Below, piece after piece: positions 1 to 10,204 of a DNA stretch of 41,077 nucleotides (the stretch's first letter is position 1; each line of letters opens with the position of its first letter). The position numbers and the translations under genes were made by a program. Origin of the DNA: Zygnema cylindricum (lineage: Eukaryota; Streptophyta; Zygnematophyceae; Zygnematales; Zygnemataceae); assembly GCA_037447655.1 (NCBI GenBank), contig JBBHKE010001303.1:1-41077 (forward strand), given 5' to 3'. The notes under the pieces are model-generated. The model made no database searches, was not told the DNA's origin, and worked only from the letters and a program-made list of their open reading frames with translations.

Positions 1-135
1 TGAAAATACCTGTGTTTTTTTTATCTTCGGAGGGATTGAAATTCATGCGTGTCGTTTCCGTTTTTGGACTTTTTCTGTTCCATTTTCCGCTCCGTTTTCC
101 ATTCAGTTTTTCCCTATTTTTTTTGGATTTTTCAG

Positions 136-1229
136 AGAAGACGAGTCCAGCTGGCGCGACTTTTGGCCATTCCGAGACCGCTGTGGCTTCTCGACGAACC
201 CTCCGTGGGACTCGACATCCAGGTAGTTACAATTTTATTTATTTATTGTTATTTTTTTTAAATAAGTTTAGTTTTGGATTGGATTGGATTTTACGTAATT
301 TTGTTTGGTATTTTGTTTTAATTAAAGTTAATTTAATTTGATTGGATCGGATTCGATTCGATTTCATATTTTGAATTTTTCGGCGATGTGGGTCGTAATT
401 CTATTTAGTTTACTATTTTTATACATATATAATAGTTTGAAGAACTCGTGGCTGGACGGGATAACCGATTAATTTTAACTTTTTTCGGCCGATGTTCTAA
501 ATGGGGAAGATCGATTCTTTTATTTTTAGTTTAAACTCGGGGAAGACCAATTTATAAAAAAAAAAAAAAAAAGACTTACGATTTACAAGCACCTTTTTTT
601 TCATTTTTTTTTCACGTTAGGTAGATTTATTTGTTATCCAGATGAAGGATTTGAATGTACGGAAATTATAGCTTCTAATATTGAAATTTATTTCGACAAA
701 AATAATTTTAGAAACCTTTCAATTCTAAGAAAAAAACTACAACTAACACTTGAATAAAACTCTTGAAAAGTCCCTGCAACGATTTCTAATACCTGTCTAT
801 TTCCACAAAGTTAAAAAAGGTCCTCCTCCCTCCTCTCTCTTCCCTCCTCCCTACTCCCTCCTCTCTACTCCCCATCCCCCCTTCCCCTCCTCCCCCCCTT
901 CCCCCCTCCCCTCCTCCCCGCCTTCCCCCTCTTCCCTGTGAATAAATTTATATGCACATGGATATCTATACACACCCAAAAAAACCTCAAAATCTGAAAA
1001 AAAAAAAAAAACTCGACAACCCTGAAAAAATCTTGAAAGGGGGGAAAATTAGAGGGGGGGGGAGAGATGGAAGGGAAAGGTAATGGAGGGGTGGAAAAAG
1101 GGAGGGAAAAAAGAATGAAGGGAAAAAATGGAGGGTGCAGGGAGTGAAGCTTTTGGAAGACATGATTTCCTCTCATCGGCAGCAAGGGGGGATGGCGATT
1201 GTGGCCACCCACACCCCATTCTGTCAAAG
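136..1229 (+). CDS. CCMA: CCMA (ABCI1), cytochrome c maturation ABC ATPase, internal exons, partial
   Basis: Two exons read in phase 0 across a GT-AG intron. Exon 136-222 follows an AG at 134-135 and encodes 29 residues beginning [12 protein letters not shown] and holding the Walker B/D-loop block [11 protein letters not shown]. Exon 1141-1229 follows AG at 1139-1140 and encodes [17 protein letters not shown], then IVATHTP with the H-loop histidine. This order and spacing match the plant CcmA family, which has [18 protein letters not shown] and VATHLPI at the same places. CcmA is the ATPase subunit that works with CcmB in mitochondrial cytochrome c haem-ligation system I. The Walker A exon lies outside the window to the left. 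The end at 1229 (CAAAG before GT) is a guess; 1222 is an alternative. The usual tail with LRLPPRFPR was not found downstream, so the gene may have further small exons or be broken. Family assignment is firm; gene integrity is not. Confidence 0.82.
823..1133. repeat. Complementary pyrimidine and purine tracts in the CCMA intron
   Basis: Inside the intron between the two CCMA exons, 823-932 is almost only C and T (CCTCC-type repeats). Positions 1033-1133 are almost only G and A (GGAGGG-type). The two can pair imperfectly with a loop of about 100 nt. The purine tract runs up to the acceptor at 1139-1140, where a pyrimidine tract would normally lie. The rest of the intron is AT-rich with A and T runs. 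Confidence 0.7.
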
Positions 1230-2270
1230 GTCAACTGCACGGAGGTCACCCCGGCTGACCCCTGTTTCTTTTGTCCGCCGTCCTTCATTGTTCGCTTGTT
1301 TTGTTTTTGTTCGTCCGCCCATTACCCGTTTTTGTTTCCGTTCACCTTCCTTGCGCCCGCCAACGACGATGCCATCTCCCAACCTGCCTGTTTTGGTTTT
1401 GTTTTGTTTTGTTTTGTTTTTGTTTTCCTTTGATTTGTTTCTTCTTTTCATAAGAAATCAATACATCCCGGAGCAGTGCCCTCCATTCACCACCCAACCC
1501 ATTCCATAAAATCCCTCCCACCTGGAGACACTGTCCCCTCCAATCTTGGATGCAGGCAGGCAGCAGCCAGCCCAAGTGGCAGCCCTGGCAGGTATTTTGT
1601 GAAAGGGCTTTTAAGTATAGGGGAGCTGGGCATGCATGTATATTTTTGCGGGTATGTCATATCCTTTCAATCAATTTTTTTAATTTGTACTTCTTATTCC
1701 TGAATTTATTCCTAAAGTGTGATGGCGTCATAAATATTTTGTTTCTTTTTGACATATTTTGGACTGTTTTCAACCGAAATTAGCAATTGTGAATGGAAAA
1801 ATAATGACCGATAAAAAGCATTGAAAATATACCTAGTTTTAGTTATACCCATTTTTATTCCCAGTTGTACTATATTCATGATCGGATGAAAAGTGAAGTG
1901 AGATGTTTTTCCCCAATTTTTAATTTGTAATTTGTGTATTGAGTTTTGAAATTGTCTTCTAATTGAGAAGAATATTTTCCCTACAGAGGTGTCGGGTGCT
2001 AATTACTGTGGACTTAAATAGTGCTTATTGTGCAAAAGATTAAATGACAAATCTATTTAATTTACATACTAGTGAAACTGCTTAAATTTGTGAGCAGTAA
2101 AACTTCTAGAAAATAAAACTAAAAGAATTCAGGGCATGTGGACAAAATTAATAATGGAAAGTTTTAAAAAGGCATACAGCACTTAAAAATATATGAAGTA
2201 ATATTTGTAAAAACTAATGGACGGAATCGACGGACAAATTCGGGTAATTTAGAGGGAAGACAAATAGAGC
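1230..2270. other. CCMA downstream region, no further exon confirmed
   Basis: It contains a TTTTG-rich stretch at about 1387-1440. A GC-rich island at 1550-1590 is framed by AG and GT and could be a small exon (about 1557-1590), but its translation shows no CcmA similarity. The remainder is AT-rich and I see no gene in it. Confidence 0.4.
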
Positions 2271-2272
2271 TA

Positions 2273-2489
2273 CACTGCTCATCGTAAATAGCAGTAAAGT
2301 TTTTTCTGCAACTTAAAACAACTTTTCTCCGTGCACCCTTGTTGGATTGTCAATCGGAGATCGTCGATAGGAAGGTGAAAATCTTGCCTTCCAATAGCAA
2401 CCATCGGATTGACAATCCGACAAGTGTGCACGGAGAAAAGATGTTTTATGTGGCAAAAAAACCTTTAACACTAATAACGATTAGTGGTG
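2273..2489. mobile_element. Foldback MITE, TA-flanked family, copy 1
   Basis: This 217-bp near-palindrome is flanked by TA on both sides (2271-2272 and 2490-2491). The left arm begins CACTGCTCATCG; the right arm, read on the other strand, begins CACCACTAATCGTTATTAG. The interior arms pair well, for example TTTTCTCCGTGCAC against GTGCACGGAGAAAA, around a short centre. There is no coding capacity. It shares terminal sequence with copies at 9097, 23938, 27088, 28327 and 30653. Confidence 0.75.
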
Positions 2490-2491
2490 TA

Positions 2492-3090
2492 GTTCAGAGG
2501 TAGACTAAGGTTGAGTTAATCTCGACAATTTGTGTCTTCAAAATTGCAGTTGTAAATATTTTCTCAGCCTTCTTGTTGTGTCTTGATAACCTTATTCGCT
2601 ATGCAACTAATGATAATTAATCAGTCACACTTAATATTAATATGCAAATGTAGTTTCAATTTTAAAGCATTTATTCCACTTGTCCCATATTGTATGCATA
2701 TAAAGAAAATGCCAAAAATGTGAAAATGAAAAACGTCAAAATAAAGTCAGACTGTTCACGGACTGAGGGCAGAAGAAAAGTGAGGTTTTTTATTAGTGAC
2801 GATGTATCCAATATTGCAATATAATAAAAATGTTCTACATTATTTGTTTCAATAAGGTTGACAAACATATTACATGTTTGTTTTCCAAATAGCACTCAAA
2901 TAGTAATACATGCACAGAAAAATAAGCGGAAAACGTACAAACCGAAGACATAGTAAATTCAAGATCCCGCCAAAAGTGGCACTGATTAGGTTGAATGACA
3001 ACGTAAACAGAAAAAAAGTCGTATCTAACAGAACAAATAGACAAGGCGCTCCCTTACATATCTATTCTCATTACATCATTTAGAAGCAGG
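2492..3090. other. AT-rich intergenic DNA, nothing recognised
   Basis: Short open frames here have no recognisable motif and show no coding bias. I see no RNA gene or repeat. Confidence 0.4.
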
Positions 3091-3288
3091 ATAAATTAAA
3101 AAGCACGATGGTAACCCATCTGAGTCAAGAGTACAAAAGGGGTGGCATGGCCAAAACTGAAAAACTACAAAAAAAAACAAATAGAGCGATGGGAACACAA
3201 AGGAAAAGAAAAGAAAAGAAACAATCAACAAGGAAAATAAAAGCACCCAAACTCAAAATGAAAAGCACAACAACTTAGAAAACCAAAA

Positions 3289-4230
3289 CTACAACCCCAA
3301 CCCCAAATCAATTAAACATCTACGAAAAGCAACCCAGTAAGTCCCCCCAGCCTGGGAGAGCACGTTGAGGGAGACGTTGAGGGAGTTCCGGAACACGGCG
3401 ACGATCCATAACCCCAACCGCCGATCAGAGGATAATAGAAGCCAGCACTCGCTGTAAAGCAACCGATAAACGTTGACGATAAAAAGAAGTAAGGACCGTA
3501 GGAGGAGGGCTCCCAGGTCCTCGGCGCTCGAAAGCACGTCGAGCACAGTACGGAGAAAGTCGTCCAGTGCAACACCCAAAAAACCAAAGATCTCGACCGC
3601 CATCGGAATAAAGTCATCCATAGAGTCTCGGTGTGCATAATCACACTCCTTCGCCTTAGCGGCATCACGAGCTGCCACCCCAACATGTCGAGCCGCCTGA
3701 CCAACAACTGTAGTTGAAGTAGGGTTAGGGTTTGCCATAACAATATCACCGAAGAGTCGACGGGCACCATCAAGCAAAACAACATCGATCCGACGCGAGA
3801 GAATGATATGAGAAACCTCTCGACGCACAGAAAAGCCCCCTTCCGCAGCGATAGTCGTAATGGTGTCACGAATAGTGTCATGCGCCTGGATCAAATCTCC
3901 CCCATGGGAGCAACAAAGCACCATCGGGCCCCAAGACACGACAACAGGCACAAACAAGAGAGACAAGTAAAGGAGGATGGGGGAGGCCAAGGCGAAACTT
4001 GAGGGCGGTGGTGAACTGAGCCGGTGAGAATCACAGAGGGGACAAAATCGGTGTAGCCAAAAGCCAAGACCCAGAACCCGGTCCACCACAAGAGAGAAGA
4101 CGGGCACGCGAAGAATCGGAGGGAAGCGCCTTGAGAAGGTCGGATTTAATGGCGGCGACAACCCGATCATAAATTGATTCCTAGACACGCTCAACAGATT
4201 TTGTAACAAGGGTGGAGAAAATTGGCACAT
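3289..4230 (-). pseudogene. LINE C-terminal domain, zinc-knuckle remnant and restriction-like endonuclease
   Basis: The frame has a degraded CxxC and WGP...CCSHGGDLIQAHDTIRD block resembling the post-RT zinc knuckle followed by a GDLIxRHDxxRD motif. Next come RRIDVVLLDG and a second acidic position in FGDIVMANP, spaced like the D...D core of a PD-(D/E)XK endonuclease. A lysine-containing AAKAKECDYA stretch and FIPMAVEIFGFLG follow, matching the conserved F.PL.VE.FG tail of such LINEs. The match is by eye, and the domain is certainly decayed. The last about 75 residues are not recognised. Confidence 0.65.
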
Positions 4231-4324
4231 CCACTAGGGCATGGGGAGGAAGAGAACGTGACGCGTACAATAGAGATCGCTAGAAGGCGAACACACCGTC
4301 TGAAACCCGGGGGGATAACAGTAG

Positions 4325-4951
4325 CTAGAACGGGGGTGTCCCCAGCCAAAAAACGGGAAACAAGAGTAGAGGCAATAAGACACCAACTTCCCAAATAGGC
4401 AGCGGGAGCAACACGAGGGATAATAGACCCAACCCCCCAGTAGAGACAGGGAGGGATGCCTGAATGCGGGCCGATGGCCCAGACTCGCGATTAAATGCCC
4501 CACGACCTAACAGAGTGTGGAGGACGTCTATGAGGCGATCGTCAAAAGCCGAGAGAGAGGAGATAAATGTCGGAGTGGGAGGGGAAGTACCAGTAAGGTA
4601 AGAAGGGCGGTGGGGAAAACACCTGGTTAACATAGCAAAAGCAACTTGGGGATCGGGAAGGCGAGGAAGATCGTCCACTAGGGCCAAATCTGTCTGTAAA
4701 GCATCATGAAAGAATAGGGTCACGAAAGTATCCGAACCAAGGGGGCAACCAAGCACCCGAATGCCATCGGAGGGAGAGGGGGTTTGAAAACCAAAAGGGG
4801 GAGTAAACGAAAGTGGAATATCTTGAGGAGACCAAATAACACACTTTGACGGCCGGACTGAAAGGTTGAGTTCCGCTAAACGTTCCTTGAAAAAATCATA
4901 TGCCAACACGACTTGTTCTCTGGGCCCAATAAATTTTGGTTCGGTATGCAA
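4325..4951 (-). pseudogene. LINE reverse transcriptase, thumb and post-RT segment
   Basis: The 208-residue frame contains LNLSVRPSKCVIWSP, then GIRVLGCPLGS about 35 residues on, and later STGGLGLLS. These are the usual landmarks after the catalytic FxDD block in LINE polyproteins (a PxKC segment, a VLGxPxG segment, and a GGLGLR-type segment). The catalytic palm itself is missing, since the element is truncated upstream. The frame ends near the GGLGL block and the protein continues in other frames at lower coordinates. Confidence 0.75.
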
Positions 4952-4959
4952 TCATTTAT

Positions 4960-5490
4960 TTTCCTTAAAAGATCAAAGGGCGTCGAAAGATATTCATTGG
5001 AATAATAAATGAGAAATTCACTTAGATATTGGTACTTCAAAGCACAATAACTGGCGAAAATCTTTGTTTCTTAGAGTGTGTTAGTTAGGCCAGATAACAT
5101 GTGTTATAATGAGAGGTGATTGGTCTAATCATTACGTGGGCTAGTTTATATATGATAGCTTCTTGAATGATTCGTCCCCACAAATGCAACTGGTTTCTAA
5201 ACGCTTTCAACATTATATATTGATTGTGTGCTTTCAAATTTACTATGTACTTGCATGTTACACTGCCATCACTATTGTGTTTTTTTATTTTTTTTTGAAA
5301 AACAATATTACATAAGATTCGACCAAGATTCTTTAAGGATTCAGGCGCAGAAATTGACCGTTCGATTATTTTTGGATCCTCATAGGCGAAGGAATCGCGC
5401 CACTCAGCTCTGTAAATGGCTACCGACGTCGGGGAGGTGGCTAGTCCTCAATAAAACGTGTAGAATTGCTACACGTGGAGATTCGTGCGA
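4960..5490. other. Intergenic DNA, nothing recognised
   Basis: AT-rich in the first 330 bases, then more balanced. A small inverted repeat with CACGTG-like cores (ACACGT at about 5455 and 5471) lies just before the poly(G) run. No gene is seen. Confidence 0.35.
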
Positions 5491-5494
5491 CGAT

Positions 5495-5537
<43 letters not shown>
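5495..5537 (+). repeat. Uninterrupted poly(G) run of 43 nt
   Basis: Forty-three consecutive G bases. Such a run can form G-quadruplexes and slips readily in replication and sequencing, so the true length is uncertain. Open frames through it (polyglycine or polyproline) are artefacts. Flanking sequence carries ACACGTGGA on both sides (about 5471 and 5554). Confidence 0.95.
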
Positions 5538-5539
<2 letters not shown>

Positions 5540-5861
5540 GCCACCTAAATGTTCACACGTGGAAAAGGCCGTGTGCTTTGAGATAAGGTGGACGCGAATC
5601 CACCGATATCCAACAGGAATTCTTCTTTGTCGTAAGATACTACGCCACGGTTCATTTGTCTTACGCTTCAACTTCGTGATTTAAAAAATAAAACTCAGAT
5701 AAAATTAAAAAGCACGATGGTAACGTCAAAAACGACAAAGCGTCTGCAAAAGACAATGGGCTTCAGTGGCACAATGACATAGAACGCGTAAATTCGTGCA
5801 ATGATATTGTATGAAGTTACATATTTTACACTGAAGTTAATTGATTTTGAGAATCTTTTGA

Positions 5862-6015
5862 CTCTCCCCTCTCCCCTCTCCCCTCTCCCCTCTCGATTGC
5901 ATATGATATATCCCCAGTACAAAAAATGTATGGCTGCCAAGCTTCCCCTTTTTCCGGTTTCCTTTTTCTAAATGTATGGCTGCCAAGCTTCCCCTTTTTC
6001 CGGTTTCCTTTTCCT
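5862..6015 (+). repeat. CTCCCCT microsatellite and 46-bp tandem duplication
   Basis: Positions 5862-5895 hold about four units of a 7-base CTCCCCT repeat. Positions 5924-5969 and 5970-6015 are two nearly identical 46-base units beginning AAATGTATGGCTGCCAAG and ending in a pyrimidine-rich stretch. No function is apparent. Confidence 0.9.
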
Positions 6016-6434
6016 ACTGCATAAATTCCTTATGAAATGCTCATAGTCTCACTATAAAACTTTACCAACAAGACAACCATTTTGGTCTTAGTATCATCCA
6101 TGGGTAAATATTGTTTTGTTTTTTTAGAGCCCATAATGTAACAGCTAGTATCGAGAACGAATGATCGTGTCTTCGGTCAATGTTGGTCAACTTGATGGCC
6201 TCTTGCGTTGAAATTTTGAAGGGTTTCAAAATGTTGTATTTACGACCCTTTATTTTTGTTCTTGACAAATAATTGGATGTTATAATGGGCATATTGTTGT
6301 TAAGAACAATGGAACCATACTCAACAGAAAGAGATTGTCGGTATATTAGTAATATTAGTATTAATTAATGTTTATAAAATTAGTATTTTAGTGTAAACAA
6401 CAAACAGTCGAGAGATAAATAGGGAACAAAACTA

Positions 6435-6625
6435 CATAGTGAATCGCTATTAGTGCCAAAAAATAATTAGTGTTGTTAACTCTTTTTTGGGTTCAAGGGC
6501 ATGACGCCAACAAAATATTAACGTTAATTTATACATCTAACACTAATTTGGATACACATTCCCATACTGAAGCCGCTATATTCTGTGTTCACATAGTCAG
6601 CGTTTGAAAGCGTGAGAATGGGATC
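6435..6625. repeat. Dispersed repeat with one foldback-family end
   Basis: It starts after TA with CATAGTGAATCGCTATTAG, matching the terminus of the TA-flanked foldback family, but no matching right end was found. From about 6478 it shares a block with 32326-32462 (ACGCCAACAAAA, TTTGGATACAC, TGTTCACATA). So it is a dispersed element present at least twice. Confidence 0.5.
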
Positions 6626-6629
6626 ACGA

Positions 6630-7370
6630 GATTTTCCCCGTCTTTATTAATAGGAATCAATTCTGAGAGCGCTTTCCCTGAACCACAAAAACCCGTTTGT
6701 TTCTTTTTCTGGATTCTGTTTTATTTCCGTTTTTGATTTTCTTTTGTATATACCTCTTTTTACGTTTTGAGTTCTAATTTGTGTCCCTCTTTTCACTTCT
6801 TGTATTCCCATGCACTCCGATGTTTTACAAATGGAGTATTCTTTATAAAGCGTATTATTACTAACCTTTTAATAATTATTAAATATGTTAATATTATTAC
6901 TTCACCAACTAAAAGTGAATTTAAAATTTAACCCTCGCCAATTTCATTTCCTGTCCAAAAACTCACTTTTTTTTAAATCTATTTCTAATAATGTTTTATT
7001 TTTCCTCCTAAATAAAAAAAATCAATTAGATTTTATACCAAAAAAAAATAAGGGAAAGTTGGCCAAAAATTTTATCAGTCAAGTGAAATGTAGAAATATT
7101 GAACTTCGTTTAAAAAAAAATGCTGATTTTGGCATTAAAAACTTTTTTTGGTTTTTTATTTTCTTTTTAAAATTTCCACAATAAACACTCGTTCATTTTA
7201 AAAAGAATCTCAAAAAACTATCGCCTTTTTCTAAATTCTCTCCTAAATCCTCCTTCCACCGTTATGTCCTTTTTTTTTTTTCTCAAAATCTATCTCCGTA
7301 AACTTTTTTTTTCTTTGGGTTTTCCGAGGCTTTTAAGGTACTTTTGGCTTTGCTCTTCTCCAAAATATCT
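6630..7370. other. AT-rich intergenic DNA
   Basis: Rich in A and T homopolymers. The open frames in it come from low complexity. Nothing is recognised. Confidence 0.35.
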
Positions 7371-7379
7371 TCCAAAATA

Positions 7380-7862
7380 TCTCTCTCTCCCCCCATCCCT
7401 CCCCCCTTTTTACTTTTTTATATCCCTTCAAAAAAAGAAAATCGACAATTTTACTTTTCTCCCTCACCGAGTCGTCTCCACTTCGACACTGCCGGAAAAA
7501 AAAAAAGACAAAACAACCAGTCAGTCCCAAAAAAAATGAAAAAAAGAGGGAGGGGGAAAAGAGGGGCGGGGAGAGGGGGGGGGATACTTTGAAAAAGAGC
7601 AATAAACAAAAGAGAGAGGGGGGTTGGGGCGGGAGAGGGGGGGGGAGTACAAGAGGAAGGGGAGGTAGAGAGAGGGAGAGGGAGAGGGAGAGGGGAGAGA
7701 GAAGGGTTGTACAAGGAGAGCCCCGAATAAGGCATCAGTATAGTTCTTTTGTTTGCTTCCATGTTTTTATTTTTCCCCACTCCTCCCTCTCCCTTCCTCC
7801 TCCCACTTCCTCCCTCTTGCTCTTCCTCTCCCCCTCCATCTCCAGCTCCCTTCTCCTCCCAA
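7380..7862. repeat. Pyrimidine, purine, pyrimidine tract cluster
   Basis: A short C/T tract (7380-7420) is followed by a long G/A tract (about 7540-7720, with GAGGGA repeats) and a C/T tract (about 7778-7862). The last two can pair with each other over a loop of roughly 60 nt. Translated frames here are only arginine, glutamate, glycine, proline or serine repeats and are not genes. Confidence 0.75.
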
Positions 7863-7864
7863 CA

Positions 7865-9090
7865 AAAGATAAATAAAAACTTAAAATGTCCTAGAATACC
7901 GTTAGAATACTTCCAACAAACACTAAAAAAACCATAAAAAAACTACGCTATGAAACCTATAAATATTTCATTAAATTGTTCCCTTGTTCTGATAAAAGGT
8001 ATCCTTCAGGAAACGGAAACCCTAAAAATAAAATTTCATTTCATCGTTTTTTATTCTACATGAAGTTTGCCTCTACCACTCTCTTCGGTTTTGTGTAGCT
8101 TCTATTTTTTGTCTAGAAATATCCTTTTTTGGTTTAAAAGTTATTTTTCTTGTTTTTGAAATTGACCTTTAAAGGTTTTAATAGTGTTTCTTATTATTTT
8201 GAAAGTTCGCTTTAAAAAGTGTACTATTTTTGCAGGATTTTAATGGTTTATCCTTGGGCTTTAAATGATTTATCTGTAGGGTTTATCAAAGATATTTTAC
8301 ATTTGTTTCTTGGCTTTTTCTTTGGGTTTTTTTCTGGGTTTTTTCTGCGTTTCGAAGCTAAAATTTTGCAATACTCTAAAAAACAAAAAAAAGGGAAGGG
8401 AGGAGGCGAGGAGGGGAGGAGGGGTGAATGCGAGTAAAACGATTTCTGTCTGTGCTCCATTCGAACGAACAAAATTGGTACGATTTTTGTTTTGTCGTTT
8501 TTGACAAAGCTTTCACCTAGCCTTTGTTTTTGTACCGTGGAAGAAAATTAGGCAATTCTTTCACATTCCAACGTATACAAACCGGTCAACAACAATATTA
8601 AGCTTTCAATCTCTGTTGGACTCAATACAGGTATATGACAAAGTACTTCAGGCACAAAACGACAAAGCATTTAGACTTTGCTGCTTCATCGGAAACATAT
8701 TTTGAAGAAGCACTAAAATTTAATATCCTTATACCTATCCTAAATAGTGTTGCCTAATGTATGACTGGCACGGGGTTACTGCCGGTACGGTTTTGGTACA
8801 GGAATCAAATATTGTAAACCTTGCAAATTTTAAACAAACAGAGTATTACTGAGTTTAACTTATTTAATATTGTTTTGTGACAAAAGGCTCAAACATTCGA
8901 AAAAATACACATCAATTTGCTCTGTGACAACCAGTTACTACGGACCAATAGAAAGCTTTAAACTCAATACTTTTTCTAGACAAGTTGATGCCCGGTTCAA
9001 ATCCCTAAATACTGGTCGCTAAAAGTTCAATGTTCATAACAACAAATATATATTGACCCGGCTTCGAGTTGAGCAGGGTGGGTGACTGTT
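7865..9090. other. AT-rich intergenic DNA, nothing recognised
   Basis: No gene, RNA or clear repeat is visible apart from a short purine tract near 8390-8430. Confidence 0.35.
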
Positions 9091-9096
9091 CCAGTA

Positions 9097-9306
9097 CACA
9101 GTGAATTGTTATTAGAGAAAGACTATTATTATCATGTGGTTTATAGGTGTTATTGATTCTAATTCAGCTCCAAATGACCTCGCTATTTCTGAACCGTTTA
9201 AAGAATCAGAGGTAAGATGAAAACAATTAGTATTATTAACGCTATTTGTGACAAAGGGGAAAAAAAAAAAACGCCGAGTTATAAGCAATAACAACGATTC
9301 ACGGTA
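9097..9306. mobile_element. Foldback MITE, TA-flanked family, degraded copy
   Basis: The left end after TA (9095-9096) reads CACAGTGAATTGTTATTAGAG. The right end reads AACAACGATTCACGGTA before TA (9307-9308). The two are imperfect inverted copies of the family terminus. The interior is AT-rich and not coding. Confidence 0.5.
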
Positions 9307-9309
9307 TAC

Positions 9310-9635
9310 AGCATTCTGCAGTACGGTTCGTGTTTCCCATATCCGTACCAAAGTCGACCAACGGTCCTAAACAGTTTGACGGGATCTGAAGATCATATTT
9401 TATATCTCCTGCTGTGTACTTTTTTGGCCGTTTTTTGGCGATCTTGCATCTAAAAATTTGACAATATACTCCCAAAAATACCGCGCTCTCGTATGCACCA
9501 AATATCGCAATGATTTTTTTCTTTCCAAACTAACTACTGTACCATACTTGCTGGTAAGCACCATTAATCATATCTATACTTTTGTAGGGTTTTATCTTTG
9601 TTCGAATATATGACAAAATATCGACTTACGCCCAT
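9310..9635. other. Intergenic DNA, nothing recognised
   Basis: Mixed composition with no recognisable gene or element. Confidence 0.3.
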
Positions 9636-9639
9636 TTAC

Positions 9640-10090
9640 TGCCCTTCCTTTCACCCATTTTGTCCTTTTCCCCACCCACTCTCCCCACTTCTCATTTCCC
9701 ACTTTCCTCTTCCGCCCTTCCTCCTTGCTCCCCTTACTTATTGCTCTAAATACTGCTACGACATGGCTACTCGATTTATATTTCTTCCTATTTCTCCTCC
9801 CTTCTCTCCTCTCTTTCCCCACCCACCCTCCTTCCCCTCTTCCCTCTCTCTCCCCCTTCCTCTTCCCGTCTTCCCTTTCCCTCTCCCTCACTCTCCCTCT
9901 CCCCGCCTCTTCCCTTCCCCCGTCCCTCCTTGCTCTCCCCCACCTGCTCTCTGCTCTCCCTCCCCATCTCTCCCTTCCGCTCTTTTCTCTCCCTCCCCGT
10001 CTCTTCCTTCTGCTCTCTTCCCCCTCCCTCCCTCCCCACTCTCATCCTCCCTCCCCACTCTCTCCCTCGTTCTCCGCTCTCTCCCTCTGA
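9640..10090 (+). repeat. Long polypyrimidine (C/T) tract
   Basis: About 450 bases are overwhelmingly C and T, with CTCCC and TTCCC units and one interruption of mixed sequence around 9735-9780. The long frames on both strands are low-complexity shadows. The tract could form triplex (H-DNA) structures; that is inference only. Confidence 0.85.
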
Positions 10091-10204
10091 CCTGGGTGCC
10101 GGTGCCCCCCCCATGATCCTCTGGCAGTCTGAATATGCAGAGCCCAACGCCCCTCCCACCGCAAACGCCAACGTGGCACTGCGCCCCGCTGCCCCGCCTG
10201 CACC

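Larger units (their letters stand above)
3092..4951 (-). mobile_element. 5'-truncated LINE (non-LTR retrotransposon) relic
   Basis: On the minus strand this holds the end of a reverse transcriptase and the C-terminal region of a non-LTR element, spread over different frames by frameshifts and stops. Similarity stops abruptly near 4951, as in 5' truncation during target-primed reverse transcription. The 3' end is inferred near 3092, where a short motif (ACCATCGTGCTTTTTAATTT on the minus strand) also occurs at about 5702-5721. No target duplication was identified with confidence. Clearly non-functional. Confidence 0.8.

Noticed and set aside
865-1288. Long minus-strand frames over the CCMA intron
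   Set aside because: They translate the pyrimidine and purine tracts (Pro, Phe, Ser, Arg, Gly runs) and overlap real CCMA exon sequence in another frame.
5441-5684. Frames with polyglycine or polyproline
   Set aside because: Created only by the 43-nt poly(G) run; no other motif.
7333-7937. Several 80-110 codon frames on both strands
   Set aside because: Low-complexity translations of purine and pyrimidine tracts.
8985-9010. GGTTCAAATCC resembling a tRNA B box
   Set aside because: No paired T stem, no A box and no cloverleaf could be drawn.
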